64,000 nt of DNA from Janthinobacterium rivuli (lineage in GTDB: Bacteria > Pseudomonadota > Gammaproteobacteria > Burkholderiales > Burkholderiaceae_D), in the NCBI RefSeq assembly GCF_029690045.1, contig NZ_CP121464.1, positions 558,001 through 622,000 on the forward strand, read 5' to 3'. The notes under the pieces were generated by a model. The model did not search any database and was not told the DNA's origin. It was given only the letters and a program-made list of their open reading frames with translations. This document shows positions 1 to 8,195 of the stretch, in pieces; within the stretch, counting starts at the first letter, position 1, and every line of letters begins with the position of its first letter. The position numbers and the translations under genes are program-made.

Positions 1-1401
1 GGGGCGATGCTGATCGCCTTTTCCATCCTGCTCATCGTGGTGCTGGGCTTTATCGGCCTGGCGCTCGATGTGGGGCAAGTCATCGGCCGCAAGACGGAAC
101 TGCAAAACCTGGCCGACAATGCGGCGATGGCGGCCGCCGCGGAACTGGTGGGTACGCCCGAGGGCTTGCTCGCCGCCGTGGAAAAAGCCAAGGGCAGCGC
201 GGCCGACCGCAGCGCATGGCGCCGCCGCATGCAGGGCGCCATCCTGTCGGACGCCAGCATCCGCTTCGCCAGCACGCCCGACGCGCCCGCCAGCGGGTGG
301 CATGCGGCGGGCGCCGTGCCCGACGCCGCCACGGCGCTGTTCGTGCGCGTCGATACGCAGGCCAATACCCCCTCGCTGGGGCGGGTGGCGACGGCGTTTC
401 TCGGCGCCTGGTCGCCGGCGCTGCGCACCCTGGACACGGGCGCGCGCGCCGTGGCCGGGCGCACCAGCTTGCACCTGATGCCGCTGGCCGTCTGCGCGCT
501 GTCGGCCAGCGCGGCCAGCCCGCGCACGAATGCGGCACTGCTGCCGGCCGTCGAGTTGCTGGAATATGGCTTTCGCCGCGGCGTGGCGTATAACCTGTTG
601 AAACTCAATCCGCATGGCGCCACGGCCGAACATTTCGTGCTCAATCCGCTGGGCCAGCCGGGCGTGGTGGGAGTGTCGCAGCAGGTCGGCGAAGCGAGCG
701 TGCTGCCGTTTGTCTGCAGCGGCACGGTGCAGTATCCGCGCATCGGCAGCGCCCAGGTGCACGTGCACCGGCCGTTTCCCGCCGCGCTGTGGACGGCCTT
801 CAATGCGCGCTTCAACCAGCATGCGGGCAGCGGCTGCCATGCCGTCACGGCGCCGCCCGACACGAATATCCGCGCCTATCCGAATACGGCCGCGAGCTGG
901 TGGATGACCAACGCGCCCGATGCGCCGAGCGCCCTGAGCACGGGCAATCCGCTGCTGTCCGTGGCCGATCCGGAATCGAACGCGACGCCGCCCGCCGTCG
1001 GCAGTTACGGGCCGCTGTGGTCGTTTTCCAGGGCGGCCAGGTACAGCAACCCGAAGCCGGCCGGCGGTTATCTGCCGTTTGCCACCAGCGACTGGCCCAA
1101 GCTGTATCCGGCCAGCCCGGCCGCGCCGGCCGCCAAGTCCGGCTACCCTGCCACGCCGCCCTACCAGACGCTGGGCTTCCAGACGGCGCCGACCGGCAAC
1201 ACGGGCGTGGCGCAGCGCCGCCTGCTGCACATCCCTCTGCTGGCCTGTCCCGTGCCGGCCGGCGGCGACGTGCTGGCGCAGGTGCGCGGCATCGGCCGCT
1301 TCTTCATGACGGCGCCGGCCAGCAATGGCGTATTGAGCGCCGAATTTGCCGGCCTGGTGGAAGAGGGCACGCTGGCCGGTCCCGCGGAGCTGCTGCGATG
1401 A
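1..1401 (+). CDS. tadG: TadG-like Flp pilus assembly protein (5' end outside window)
   Basis: Membrane-anchored accessory protein of the tad (tight adherence) pilus machine. The frame is open from base 1, and the two codons before the first ATG (position 7) read Gly-Ala, giving the Gly-Ala-Met-Leu-Ile-Ala-Phe context usual at a TadE/TadG N-terminus, so the true start lies upstream. A hydrophobic segment (about residues 3-25 of the visible part) ends in LALDVGQ and is followed by helical residues like those after pseudopilin transmembrane segments. A long periplasmic domain follows, rich in Ala, Pro and Asn. The stop overlaps the next start (ATGA), so it is operonic with the TadE-like genes downstream. 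The family call is secure; the exact subfamily (TadG against a generic Tad-domain protein) is inferred from order and length. Confidence 0.75.
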   Translation, partial: GAMLIAFSILLIVVLGFIGLALDVGQVIGRKTELQNLADNAAMAAAAELVGTPEGLLAAVEKAKGSAADRSAWRRRMQGAILSDASIRFASTPDAPASGWHAAGAVPDAATALFVRVDTQANTPSLGRVATAFLGAWSPALRTLDTGARAVAGRTSLHLMPLAVCALSASAASPRTNAALLPAVELLEYGFRRGVAYNLLKLNPHGATAEHFVLNPLGQPGVVGVSQQVGEASVLPFVCSGTVQYPRIGSAQVHVHRPFPAALWTAFNARFNQHAGSGCHAVTAPPDTNIRAYPNTAASWWMTNAPDAPSALSTGNPLLSVADPESNATPPAVGSYGPLWSFSRAARYSNPKPAGGYLPFATSDWPKLYPASPAAPAAKSGYPATPPYQTLGFQTAPTGNTGVAQRRLLHIPLLACPVPAGGDVLAQVRGIGRFFMTAPASNGVLSAEFAGLVEEGTLAGPAELLR

Positions 1402-1880
1402 AGCCGCCCTGCCGCGCCGCGCGCCGCCAGGGCGGCGTCGCCGCCATCGAGCTGGCGCTGATCCTGCTGTTTTTCATGGCGCTGTTGCCCTTCGTGCTGC
1501 TGTTCGGCCGCGCGCTGCTGGTGTACACGGCGCTGCAAAAAAGCGCGCACGATGCGGCGCGCTACATGGCGACCATGCCGTTGCCGCAGATGGGCAAGTT
1601 CGACACGGCGAGCCTGGGCGCCGCGCTGGCGCGCGAGATGGTGGCCGAAGCGATGGCGGAAAGCTGGCCGGACATCAACCCCGCATGGGTCAATGTGGAT
1701 TGCGTGTACGCCGACGATTCCTATGCCTGCGGCAGCTACGCGACGGCGCCGCTGCAGGTGCGCATCAAGGTCACCGCCGACATGCCGGTGGATTTCCTGC
1801 CCGCGCTGACCCGCAAGTGGCTGCCGCAACTGGCGCCGATTCCCCTGCGCGCCAACGCGACCTTGCGCTATGTGCATTGA
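1398..1880 (+). CDS. TadE-like pseudopilin
   Basis: Small pseudopilin-like protein (160 aa) of the Flp pilus system. The N-terminus carries an Arg-rich stretch, then a Gly-Gly-Val-Ala-Ala-Ile-Glu motif and one hydrophobic helix (about residues 15-40), the TadE signature in which the Glu follows the prepilin-like cleavage region. I chose the ATG at 1398 because it overlaps the tadG stop as ATGA and places the TadE motif near the N-terminus; the longer open frame from 789 only shadows tadG. Two Cys in the C-terminal half (in a Val-Asp-Cys-Val-Tyr context and about seven residues later) could form a disulfide. TadE/TadF proteins are normally processed by the prepilin peptidase TadV, which is not in this window. 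Confidence 0.8.
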   Translation: MKPPCRAARRQGGVAAIELALILLFFMALLPFVLLFGRALLVYTALQKSAHDAARYMATMPLPQMGKFDTASLGAALAREMVAEAMAESWPDINPAWVNVDCVYADDSYACGSYATAPLQVRIKVTADMPVDFLPALTRKWLPQLAPIPLRANATLRYVH

Positions 1881-2478
1881 CCCGCACCGTCGCCGGCAGC
1901 GTCAGCGCGGCGTCTTCGCCGTCGAATTCGCCATGCTGGCGCTGCTGTTCTTCCTGTTCCTGTTCGCCATGCTGGAAATGGCGCGCGCCGTGTACGTGTG
2001 GAACATGGTGCATGAGATTACCCGGCGCGCGGCGCGCGCCGCCGCCGTCACCGATTTCAGCAATGCCGGCGCCTTGCAGGCCGTGCGCACGCAAGCCGTG
2101 CTGCGCGCCACGCCGGGCACGCTGCCGCTGGGTGGCGGCATCGGCGACGCGCATGTGCGCATCGATTATTTGTCTGAAAGCGCGGGCGGCGCCGCGCTGG
2201 CGGCCGTGCCGGTAACGGTGCTGCCGGGGTGCCCGCAGCGTAACCGCATCAATTGCCTGGACGATCCGCATGGCGCCAGCTGCATCCGCTTCGTGCGCGC
2301 GCGCCTGTGCCAGCCCGGCGACGGCGCGCGCTGTGAGCGTGTGCCCTACCGGCCCGTGCTGCCGCTGCTGGGGATGATGTTTCCCTCCGGCGCAGGGGCC
2401 ATACGTTTGCCCAGCGGGACCACCATGGCGGTGGCCGAGTCGCTGGGCTATCCGGACAATCCCGGCTTTTGTCCATGA
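1870..2478 (+). CDS. TadE/TadF-like pseudopilin
   Basis: Second TadE-family protein (202 aa), overlapping the previous gene by 11 nt. After an Arg/Gln-rich N-terminus comes Gly-Val-Phe-Ala-Val-Glu-Phe-Ala and a long hydrophobic helix (about residues 20-42), the TadE-type membrane segment with its conserved Glu. The C-terminal domain holds several cysteines (around residues 115-155), suggesting disulfides in the periplasm. Two consecutive TadE-type genes after tadG are common in tad loci, where they act as minor pseudopilins. Whether this is TadE or TadF cannot be settled from the sequence alone. Confidence 0.78.
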   Translation: MCIDPHRRRQRQRGVFAVEFAMLALLFFLFLFAMLEMARAVYVWNMVHEITRRAARAAAVTDFSNAGALQAVRTQAVLRATPGTLPLGGGIGDAHVRIDYLSESAGGAALAAVPVTVLPGCPQRNRINCLDDPHGASCIRFVRARLCQPGDGARCERVPYRPVLPLLGMMFPSGAGAIRLPSGTTMAVAESLGYPDNPGFCP

Positions 2479-2530
2479 GCGCCAAGCCGCCGGCGCAGCC
2501 GAATGTAGTGCCTTGAATGAAGGAGGCGTG

Positions 2531-3700
2531 ATGAAAGCCTTGATGATTACCCGTGACGCCAGCTTGCACGATGAAATCGCGGCGCAAGGCGCGGCCCGCA
2601 TGCCCGTGCTGCGGCTGCTGGAGCGGCGCAGCGGCCTGCGCGACGCCGTCGAGCGCATGCTGCCCGAAGCGCCGGAACTGGTGATCGTCGACGCCAGCGG
2701 CATCGATGCCGACGAAGCCGACCTGCTCGAGCGCCTGGCGCGCCAGTATCCGCTGGCCGTGCTGATGCTGCTCACGCGCGGCCAGCAGCAGGATGTGCTG
2801 ATCCGCGCCATGCGCGCCGGCATGCGCGAAGTGCTGCAGCTGCCGCTGGTGCACAAGGCCTTCCACGAGGCGATGGACCGGGTCGATATCCAGGCCGGCG
2901 TGACGCAGATGCGCGACGGTAAAGTGCTCGCCTTCATCTCGTGCAAGGGCGGCAGCGGCGCGACGTTTTTGTCGACGAATTTTTCGTATGCGCTGGCCAG
3001 CCTGGCCGGCTGCAAGGTGCTGCTGATCGACCTGCACGGCCAGTTCGGCGACGCCACTTTATACGTGTCGGACCAGAAGCCGGCCATGACCTTGTCCGAC
3101 ATCTGCGCGCAGATCGCGCGCATGGATGGCGCCTTTCTCGCTTCGTGCCTGGTGCACGTGACGCCGAACTTCGGCGTGCTGGCGGCGGCCGACGACCCCG
3201 CGCACAAGGTCGACATGCAGCCCGAGCACATGGACCGCATCCTGGCCGTGGCGCGCCAGCACTACGACTACATCGTGCTCGACGTGGGGCGCCAGATCGA
3301 TGCGCTGTCGCTGCGCGCGCTCGACAACGCCGACGCCATCTATCCGGTGCTGCAGCTGGCCCTGCCCGACATCCGCGACGGGCGCCGCCTGCTCGACATT
3401 TTCCGCTCGCTCGGCTATCCGGGCGAGCGCCTGCGCCTGATCGTCAACCGCTATGAAAAGGGCGGGCGATTGCGTCTGGCGGATCTGGAGCAGGCGCTGG
3501 GCGCCGAAGTGGTGCACACGGTGCCCAACGATTACATTGCCGCCACCGACTCCGTCAACCAGGGCATTCCGCTGCTGCAGCTGTCGCGCACCAGCGCCGT
3601 GGCGCGCAGCCTGGCCGAGCTGGTGGAACTGGTGACGGCGCGCCGCGTGACGGAAAGCCGCGGCCTGTTCGACCGTTTGTTCAGCCGCAGCGAGTCCTAG
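2531..3700 (+). CDS. tadZ: TadZ/CpaE pilus localisation ATPase
   Basis: TadZ/CpaE proteins (389 aa here) belong to the ParA/MinD group and place the Tad machinery at the cell pole. An N-terminal receiver-like domain (about 1-125) precedes a ParA-type ATPase domain. The Walker A segment reads Lys-Gly-Gly-Ser-Gly-Ala-Thr: the deviant signature lysine is present, but the usual second Lys (Gly-Lys-Thr) is Ala, as reported for atypical TadZ proteins. Start ATG 2531 is preferred over an upstream in-frame ATG at 2513 because AGGAGG sits just before it. It lies between the TadE-like genes and the TadA ATPase, as in other tad operons. Confidence 0.82.
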   Translation: MKALMITRDASLHDEIAAQGAARMPVLRLLERRSGLRDAVERMLPEAPELVIVDASGIDADEADLLERLARQYPLAVLMLLTRGQQQDVLIRAMRAGMREVLQLPLVHKAFHEAMDRVDIQAGVTQMRDGKVLAFISCKGGSGATFLSTNFSYALASLAGCKVLLIDLHGQFGDATLYVSDQKPAMTLSDICAQIARMDGAFLASCLVHVTPNFGVLAAADDPAHKVDMQPEHMDRILAVARQHYDYIVLDVGRQIDALSLRALDNADAIYPVLQLALPDIRDGRRLLDIFRSLGYPGERLRLIVNRYEKGGRLRLADLEQALGAEVVHTVPNDYIAATDSVNQGIPLLQLSRTSAVARSLAELVELVTARRVTESRGLFDRLFSRSES

Positions 3701-3718
3701 GACCGCAATCGATGTCAA

Positions 3719-3735
3719 GGCTCCCGCCGGGAGCC
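3719..3735 (+). repeat. Hairpin in front of tadA that overlaps its ribosome-binding region
   Basis: A perfect 7-bp inverted repeat (GGCTCCC, loop GCC, GGGAGCC) lies between the tadZ stop and the tadA start. Its right arm contains the GGGAG that would serve an ATG at 3739, and a second GGGAG (3741-3745) serves the ATG at 3751. No T-run follows, so it is not an obvious terminator. It could limit translation of tadA or stabilise the mRNA end; this is inference. Confidence 0.45.
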
Positions 3736-3750
3736 ATCATGGGAGCCAAG

Positions 3751-5097
3751 ATGACTTTACGCGAACGCCTGGCGGCGAATGAAACGGTGCGCCCCGCCAC
3801 GAATGGGCAAGGCGCGCTGGCGCTGCACGCCTACCAGGAACTGAAAAAAACCATGCACCAGACGATACTCGACCGTATCGACCTGGAACGCTTGAAACGC
3901 CTGACGGCCGAGCAGTTCAAGCACGAGCTGGCGCTGCTGGTGCAGCGCGTGATCGAGGAAGAGCGCATCGTCCTGAACCAGCATGAGCGGCATAGCCTGG
4001 TGCTCGACATCCAGCACGAGATGCTGGGCTTTGGTCCGCTCGAACCCTTGCTGGCCGATGCCAGCGTGTCCGATATCCTCGTCAATACCTGCGACAAGGT
4101 GTACGTGGAGCGGGGCGGGCGGCTGCAGCTGACGGACGTGACTTTCCACGACAATGCGCACCTGATGAAGATCATCGAAAAGATCGTCTCGCGCGTGGGC
4201 CGGCGCGTCGACGAATCGAGTCCGATGGTCGACGCACGCCTGCCCGATGGCTCGCGCGTGAATGCCATCATTCCGCCGCTGGCCGTCGATGGCCCGATCC
4301 TGTCGATCCGGCGCTTTGCCGTGCAGCCTTTGACGATCGCCAACCTGCTCGACTACAAAAGCCTGACGCCGCCCATGGTGCAGGTGCTGCAGGCGCTGGG
4401 GCAGGCCAAGGTCAACATCCTGATCTCGGGCGGCACGGGCAGCGGCAAGACGACCCTGCTCAACGTGCTGTCCGGCTTCATCCCCGGCAGCGAGCGCATC
4501 GTCACCATCGAGGATGCGGCCGAACTGGCGCTGCGCCAGCCGCACGTGGTGCGCCTGGAAACGCGTCCGCCGAATATCGAGGGCAAGGGCGAAGTGAGCC
4601 AGCGCGCGCTGGTGCGCAATGCGCTGCGCATGCGGCCTGACCGCATCATCCTGGGCGAGGTGCGCGGCGCCGAGGCGCTCGACATGCTGCAGGCGATGAA
4701 CACGGGCCATGAAGGGTCGCTGGCGACGATCCATTCGAATACGGCGCGCGACGCGCTGGCGCGGCTGGAAAACATGGTCGGCATGGCCAGCGTGAACCTG
4801 ACGCCGCGCGCCACGCGCCAGCAGATATGTTCGGCCGTGACGGTGGTGATGCAGGTGTCGCGCCTGACGGACGGCGCGCGCAAGCTGGTCAGCCTGCAGG
4901 AGGTGACGGGCATGGAGGGCGACATCATCGCCATGCATGAAATCTTCCGCTTCGAGCAGACGGGCGTCGATGCCGACGGCAAGGTGCTCGGTCATTTTTG
5001 CGCCACGGGTGTGCGGCCCCGCTTTACGGAACGCCTGCGCATGTTCGGCGCGCCCGTGCCCGATAGTGTTTTTGATCCGGACCGCATCTACGAATAG
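3751..5097 (+). CDS. tadA: TadA/CpaF secretion ATPase
   Basis: Hexameric type II/IV secretion ATPase that powers Flp pilus assembly at the inner membrane. The protein (448 aa from this start) has the CpaF N-terminal helical region (about 1-110), then the VirB11-like core with Walker A Gly-Gly-Thr-Gly-Ser-Gly-Lys-Thr-Thr (about residues 226-234) and a Walker B Arg-Ile-Ile-Leu-Gly-Glu (about 297-302). The His-box region reads [12 protein letters not shown]. In-frame ATGs at 3712 and 3739 are alternatives; 3751 is preferred because GGGAG precedes it by 5 nt and the protein then begins Met-Thr-Leu-Arg-Glu-Arg. It is followed after 8 nt by tadB. Confidence 0.88.
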   Translation: MTLRERLAANETVRPATNGQGALALHAYQELKKTMHQTILDRIDLERLKRLTAEQFKHELALLVQRVIEEERIVLNQHERHSLVLDIQHEMLGFGPLEPLLADASVSDILVNTCDKVYVERGGRLQLTDVTFHDNAHLMKIIEKIVSRVGRRVDESSPMVDARLPDGSRVNAIIPPLAVDGPILSIRRFAVQPLTIANLLDYKSLTPPMVQVLQALGQAKVNILISGGTGSGKTTLLNVLSGFIPGSERIVTIEDAAELALRQPHVVRLETRPPNIEGKGEVSQRALVRNALRMRPDRIILGEVRGAEALDMLQAMNTGHEGSLATIHSNTARDALARLENMVGMASVNLTPRATRQQICSAVTVVMQVSRLTDGARKLVSLQEVTGMEGDIIAMHEIFRFEQTGVDADGKVLGHFCATGVRPRFTERLRMFGAPVPDSVFDPDRIYE

Positions 5098-5105
5098 GAG
5101 TCAGC

Positions 5106-6083
5106 ATGGACCTGGTCTTCTACGGCTTTGCCGTGCTGCTGTTCGCCGCCTGCATCCTGATGGTGGAGGGGGTCTGGCTGTGGTGGTCGGGCACGCACGG
5201 CAGCGCGGCGCGGCGCATCAACCGGCGCTTGCGGCTGATGGCGGCGCGCGGCGAGGCGGGCGGCGAGCGGGTCTCCATCCTCAAGCAGCGCCGCTATGCG
5301 CGCACGCCCGGCCTCGAGCGCTGGCTGCGGCGCCTGCCGCAGGCGGCAAAGCTCGACCACCTGCTGCTGCAATCGGGCTTGTCCTGGTCGGTGGCGCAGT
5401 TCCTGGGCGGCGCGGGCGCCTTGCTGCTGCTGGCGCTGCTGTGGCTGGCCATCTGGCCCATGCCGTTGCCGGGCGCCTTGCTGCTGCTGGGCGTGGCCGG
5501 TGGCGGGCCGTGCATGGTCGTGCTGCGCGCGCGCGCGGCGCGGCTGAAAAAGATCGAGGCGCAATTGCCGGAAGCGGCCGATTTCCTGGCCCGCGCGCTG
5601 CGCGCCGGGCACTCGTTTTCGAATGTGCTGCAGATGGTGGGCGATGAACTCAATGAGCCGATCAGCGGCGAATTCAAGATGGCGCACGAAGAGATCAATT
5701 ACGGCGTGCCGATGAACGAAGCGCTGCAAAACCTGGCCGCGCGCATTCCACTGACGGACTTGCGCTACCTCGTCATCGCCGTGCTGGTGCAGCGCGAATC
5801 GGGCGGCAATCTGGCCGAGGTGCTGGTCAGCATCGCGCGCATCATCCGCGCCCGGCTAAAACTGCTGGGGCAGGTGCGCGTGCTGTCGGCCGAGGGGCGC
5901 ATGTCGGCCTGGGTGCTGGGCTTGATGCCGGTGGTGATGATCGGCGTCATGGCGCTGGTCAACCCGCAATACATCCGCCTGCTGTGGACCGATCCCAGCG
6001 GCATCAAATTGCTGTGGTACGCGGCCGGCATGGTGGCGCTGGGCGTCGTGTGGATGCGCAACGTCATCCGTATCAGGATATAA
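5106..6083 (+). CDS. tadB: TadB inner-membrane platform protein
   Basis: Inner-membrane platform protein (325 aa) of the Tad pilus, homologous to GspF/PilC. An N-terminal membrane helix (about 5-25), a pair of hydrophobic segments around residues 95-140, a cytoplasmic T2SSF-type domain (about 150-285) with the LPEAADFLARALRAGHSF region, and two C-terminal helices fit the TadB layout. The start has a clear AGGAG 6 nt upstream and lies 8 nt after tadA. TadB and TadC normally form the platform together, and the partner gene follows directly. Confidence 0.86.
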   Translation: MDLVFYGFAVLLFAACILMVEGVWLWWSGTHGSAARRINRRLRLMAARGEAGGERVSILKQRRYARTPGLERWLRRLPQAAKLDHLLLQSGLSWSVAQFLGGAGALLLLALLWLAIWPMPLPGALLLLGVAGGGPCMVVLRARAARLKKIEAQLPEAADFLARALRAGHSFSNVLQMVGDELNEPISGEFKMAHEEINYGVPMNEALQNLAARIPLTDLRYLVIAVLVQRESGGNLAEVLVSIARIIRARLKLLGQVRVLSAEGRMSAWVLGLMPVVMIGVMALVNPQYIRLLWTDPSGIKLLWYAAGMVALGVVWMRNVIRIRI

Positions 6084-6096
6084 AACAGGAGGTCGC

Positions 6097-7035
6097 ATGA
6101 GCGGTGCACAACTGCTGTTCCTCGTGATCGTCTTTGCCGTGGTGGTGGCGCTGGCCCTGCTGGCATGGGTGATCTTCTTTCCCGGCACCTTGCGCCAGCG
6201 CCTGTTCGGTTCCATGGCGCCGGCCGCCAGCGAGGCGGTGGCCGACACGGGCTGGGTGGAGCGGGTGGCGCGCGTGGCGCAGCCGTTCAGCAAGCTGTCG
6301 CTGCCGGAAGAGGGCTGGGAGCGCTCGCCGCTGCGCACGCGCTTCATGAACGCGGGCTGGCGCCAGGCCAGCGCGCCGGCCCTGTATTTTGCGGCGAAAA
6401 CCGTGCTGGCCCTGCTGTTTCCCACCGTGCTGGGCCTGTACGCGGCCAGCGCCATGGCGGCGCAGCTGCGCAGCGTGCTATTGCTGCTGCTGTGCGTTAG
6501 TGCCACCGTCGGTTACTACCTGCCGAACCTGGTGCTGGCCAGCACGGCCAAGCGGCGCCAGCGCGACATCTTTGAAAACATCCCCGACGCGCTCGATTTA
6601 TTGACCGTGTGCGTGGAAGCGGGCCTGAGTCTGGAGCGCGCGCTGGTCAAAGTGTCGGGCGAAATCCACATCAAGAGCGTGGTGCTGGCGCAGGAATTGC
6701 AACTGGTGCTGATGGAAATGCGCGCCGGCTTTTCCAAGGAAAAGGCGCTGCGCAACCTGGCCTTGCGCAGCGGCGTGGAAGATGTCGACACCCTGGTTGC
6801 CATGCTGATCCAATCGGAACGTTTCGGCACCAGCATGGGCGATTCGCTGCGCGTGCATTCGGAAAACCTGCGCGGCAAGCGCAGCCTGCTGGCCGAGGAG
6901 GCGGCAGCCAAGATCGCCCTGAAACTGCTGTTCCCGCTGATTTTTTGCGTCTTTCCCACCCTCATGCTGGTGCTCATGGGGCCGGCCGTGATCGAAGTGT
7001 ATCGCGTGCTCGTGCCGGCCATGGCCAGCCGCTGA
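6097..7035 (+). CDS. tadC: TadC inner-membrane platform protein
   Basis: Second platform protein (312 aa) of the Tad pilus, partner of TadB. It begins with a membrane helix (about 4-30), has two hydrophobic segments near residues 95-150, a T2SSF-type domain containing NIPDALDLLTVCVEAGLSLE (about 150-250), and a C-terminal membrane region (about 270-300) followed by a short tail. AGGAGG precedes the ATG. The 13-nt gap to tadB and 11-nt gap to the next gene indicate one operon. Confidence 0.86.
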   Translation: MSGAQLLFLVIVFAVVVALALLAWVIFFPGTLRQRLFGSMAPAASEAVADTGWVERVARVAQPFSKLSLPEEGWERSPLRTRFMNAGWRQASAPALYFAAKTVLALLFPTVLGLYAASAMAAQLRSVLLLLLCVSATVGYYLPNLVLASTAKRRQRDIFENIPDALDLLTVCVEAGLSLERALVKVSGEIHIKSVVLAQELQLVLMEMRAGFSKEKALRNLALRSGVEDVDTLVAMLIQSERFGTSMGDSLRVHSENLRGKRSLLAEEAAAKIALKLLFPLIFCVFPTLMLVLMGPAVIEVYRVLVPAMASR

Positions 7036-7046
7036 AAGGAGCTACC

Positions 7047-8129
7047 ATGCGCTTGACGATTTCCCGCCTGGCCGCCGCCTGCGCCTGTCTGGGCCTGGCC
7101 GCCTGTACCACGCAGCTGGCCCGCGCGCCGGTGCCGCAGTGGCCTGACGCCGATGCCGCCTATGCGGCGGGGCGCCAGTATTTTGACGCGGGCGACCTGC
7201 CTGCCGCGCAAGCGGCGTATGAGCAAGCCCTGCACGCCGCGCCGCGCCACGTGAATGCGCGTAACGGCCTGGCCGTGCTGCACGCGCAGCGCGGTGAACA
7301 CGATGCGGCGATCGCCCATTGGCTGGCCCTGACGCGGGAGGCCAGTTCGCCGCAGCCGCAGCAGGCCTATCTGTTCAGCAATCTCGGTCACGCCTATTCC
7401 CTGAGCGGGCGCGATGCGCAAGCGTTGACGGCGCTGGAACAGGCGTGCCTGCTCGATCCGCTCAATGCACTGGCCTGGCAGCATCTGGCGCAAGTGCTGG
7501 AACGGCTGGGACAGCACGCGCGCGCCGCCGTCATGCGGCGCCAGGCGCAGAGTCTGCAGGAACACGACCTGCGGCGCGACCTGGCCGTCTTGCGCAAGGA
7601 GGCGCCGCAGAAGAAAGCGCCCGTGGCCGCGCCGCTGCAGGATGCGCCCGCCATGGCGCGCATCGACATCACGCAAACCGACGGCATGGCGCGCCTGCAG
7701 CGCGTGCCGGCCGCCGCGCGCGGCGTGCCCGCTGCCGCTGCCATGGCGGAGCGGTCCATGCCGGCTGCCGCCGTGCCCCGTCCGCGCCTGGAAATTGTGA
7801 ACGGCAATGGCGTGCCCGGCCTGGCAGCCGCGCTGGCGCGCAGTCTGGCCGGCGCTCCCGTGCAGGTGGTGCGTCTGGCCAATGAAACCAGCTTCCAGGT
7901 GGCGCGCACGCGCGTCGAATACCGGCCCGCGCAGGAGCAGGCGGCGCGCCAGCTGGCCCGCCAACTGGGGTTGCAGATACAAACCCAGGTGCAGACCCAG
8001 GCCGCCGATTGTCCCGCCAGCGAGCTGCGCCTGGTATTGGGGCGCGACCTGAGCGATCCAGCCATGCTGCACCGCTATTATCTGCAGCAGCTGCAACTGG
8101 CGCGCCAGGCGCTGGCGCGGCTCGGTTAA
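7047..8129 (+). CDS. TadD-like TPR lipoprotein with C-terminal LytR_C-like domain
   Basis: Predicted lipoprotein (360 aa) closing the tad operon. A signal peptide ends in the lipobox Leu-Ala-Ala-Cys (Cys at about residue 18). About residues 25-175 hold tetratricopeptide repeats (YFDAGDLPAAQAAYEQAL and similar), matching TadD, the outer-membrane pilotin-like member of the family. An Ala/Pro-rich linker leads to a region (about 250-345) beginning Leu-Glu-Ile-Val-Asn-Gly-Asn-Gly-Val-Pro-Gly-Leu-Ala. This resembles the LytR_C domain found at the C-terminus of LytR-CpsA-Psr proteins. The frame is open from 6609, but the ATG at 7047 has AAGGAG upstream and gives the lipoprotein signal. The TadD role is inferred from context; the LytR_C call is from motif memory. 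Confidence 0.72.
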   Translation: MRLTISRLAAACACLGLAACTTQLARAPVPQWPDADAAYAAGRQYFDAGDLPAAQAAYEQALHAAPRHVNARNGLAVLHAQRGEHDAAIAHWLALTREASSPQPQQAYLFSNLGHAYSLSGRDAQALTALEQACLLDPLNALAWQHLAQVLERLGQHARAAVMRRQAQSLQEHDLRRDLAVLRKEAPQKKAPVAAPLQDAPAMARIDITQTDGMARLQRVPAAARGVPAAAAMAERSMPAAAVPRPRLEIVNGNGVPGLAAALARSLAGAPVQVVRLANETSFQVARTRVEYRPAQEQAARQLARQLGLQIQTQVQTQAADCPASELRLVLGRDLSDPAMLHRYYLQQLQLARQALARLG

Positions 8130-8145
8130 CAGGGTTTTTGTCGGC

Positions 8146-8185
8146 ATAAAAAACGCGGCGCCTTTGCGGGCGCCGCGTGTTTTTC
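8146..8185. terminator. Bidirectional intrinsic terminator
   Basis: A perfect 10-bp stem (8153-8162 with 8169-8178, ACGCGGCGCC and its complement, 6-nt loop) is flanked by an A-run on the left and GTTTTT on the right. It can end the tad operon on the plus strand and the PEP-CTERM gene on the minus strand, which converge here. Confidence 0.9.
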
Positions 8186-8195
8186 ATGCGGCTGC

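Noticed and set aside
1771..3240. Long minus-strand ORF (489 aa) opposite the TadE/TadZ genes
   Set aside because: Arg/Ser/Ala-rich shadow translation typical of high-GC antisense frames; the plus-strand genes are recognisable.
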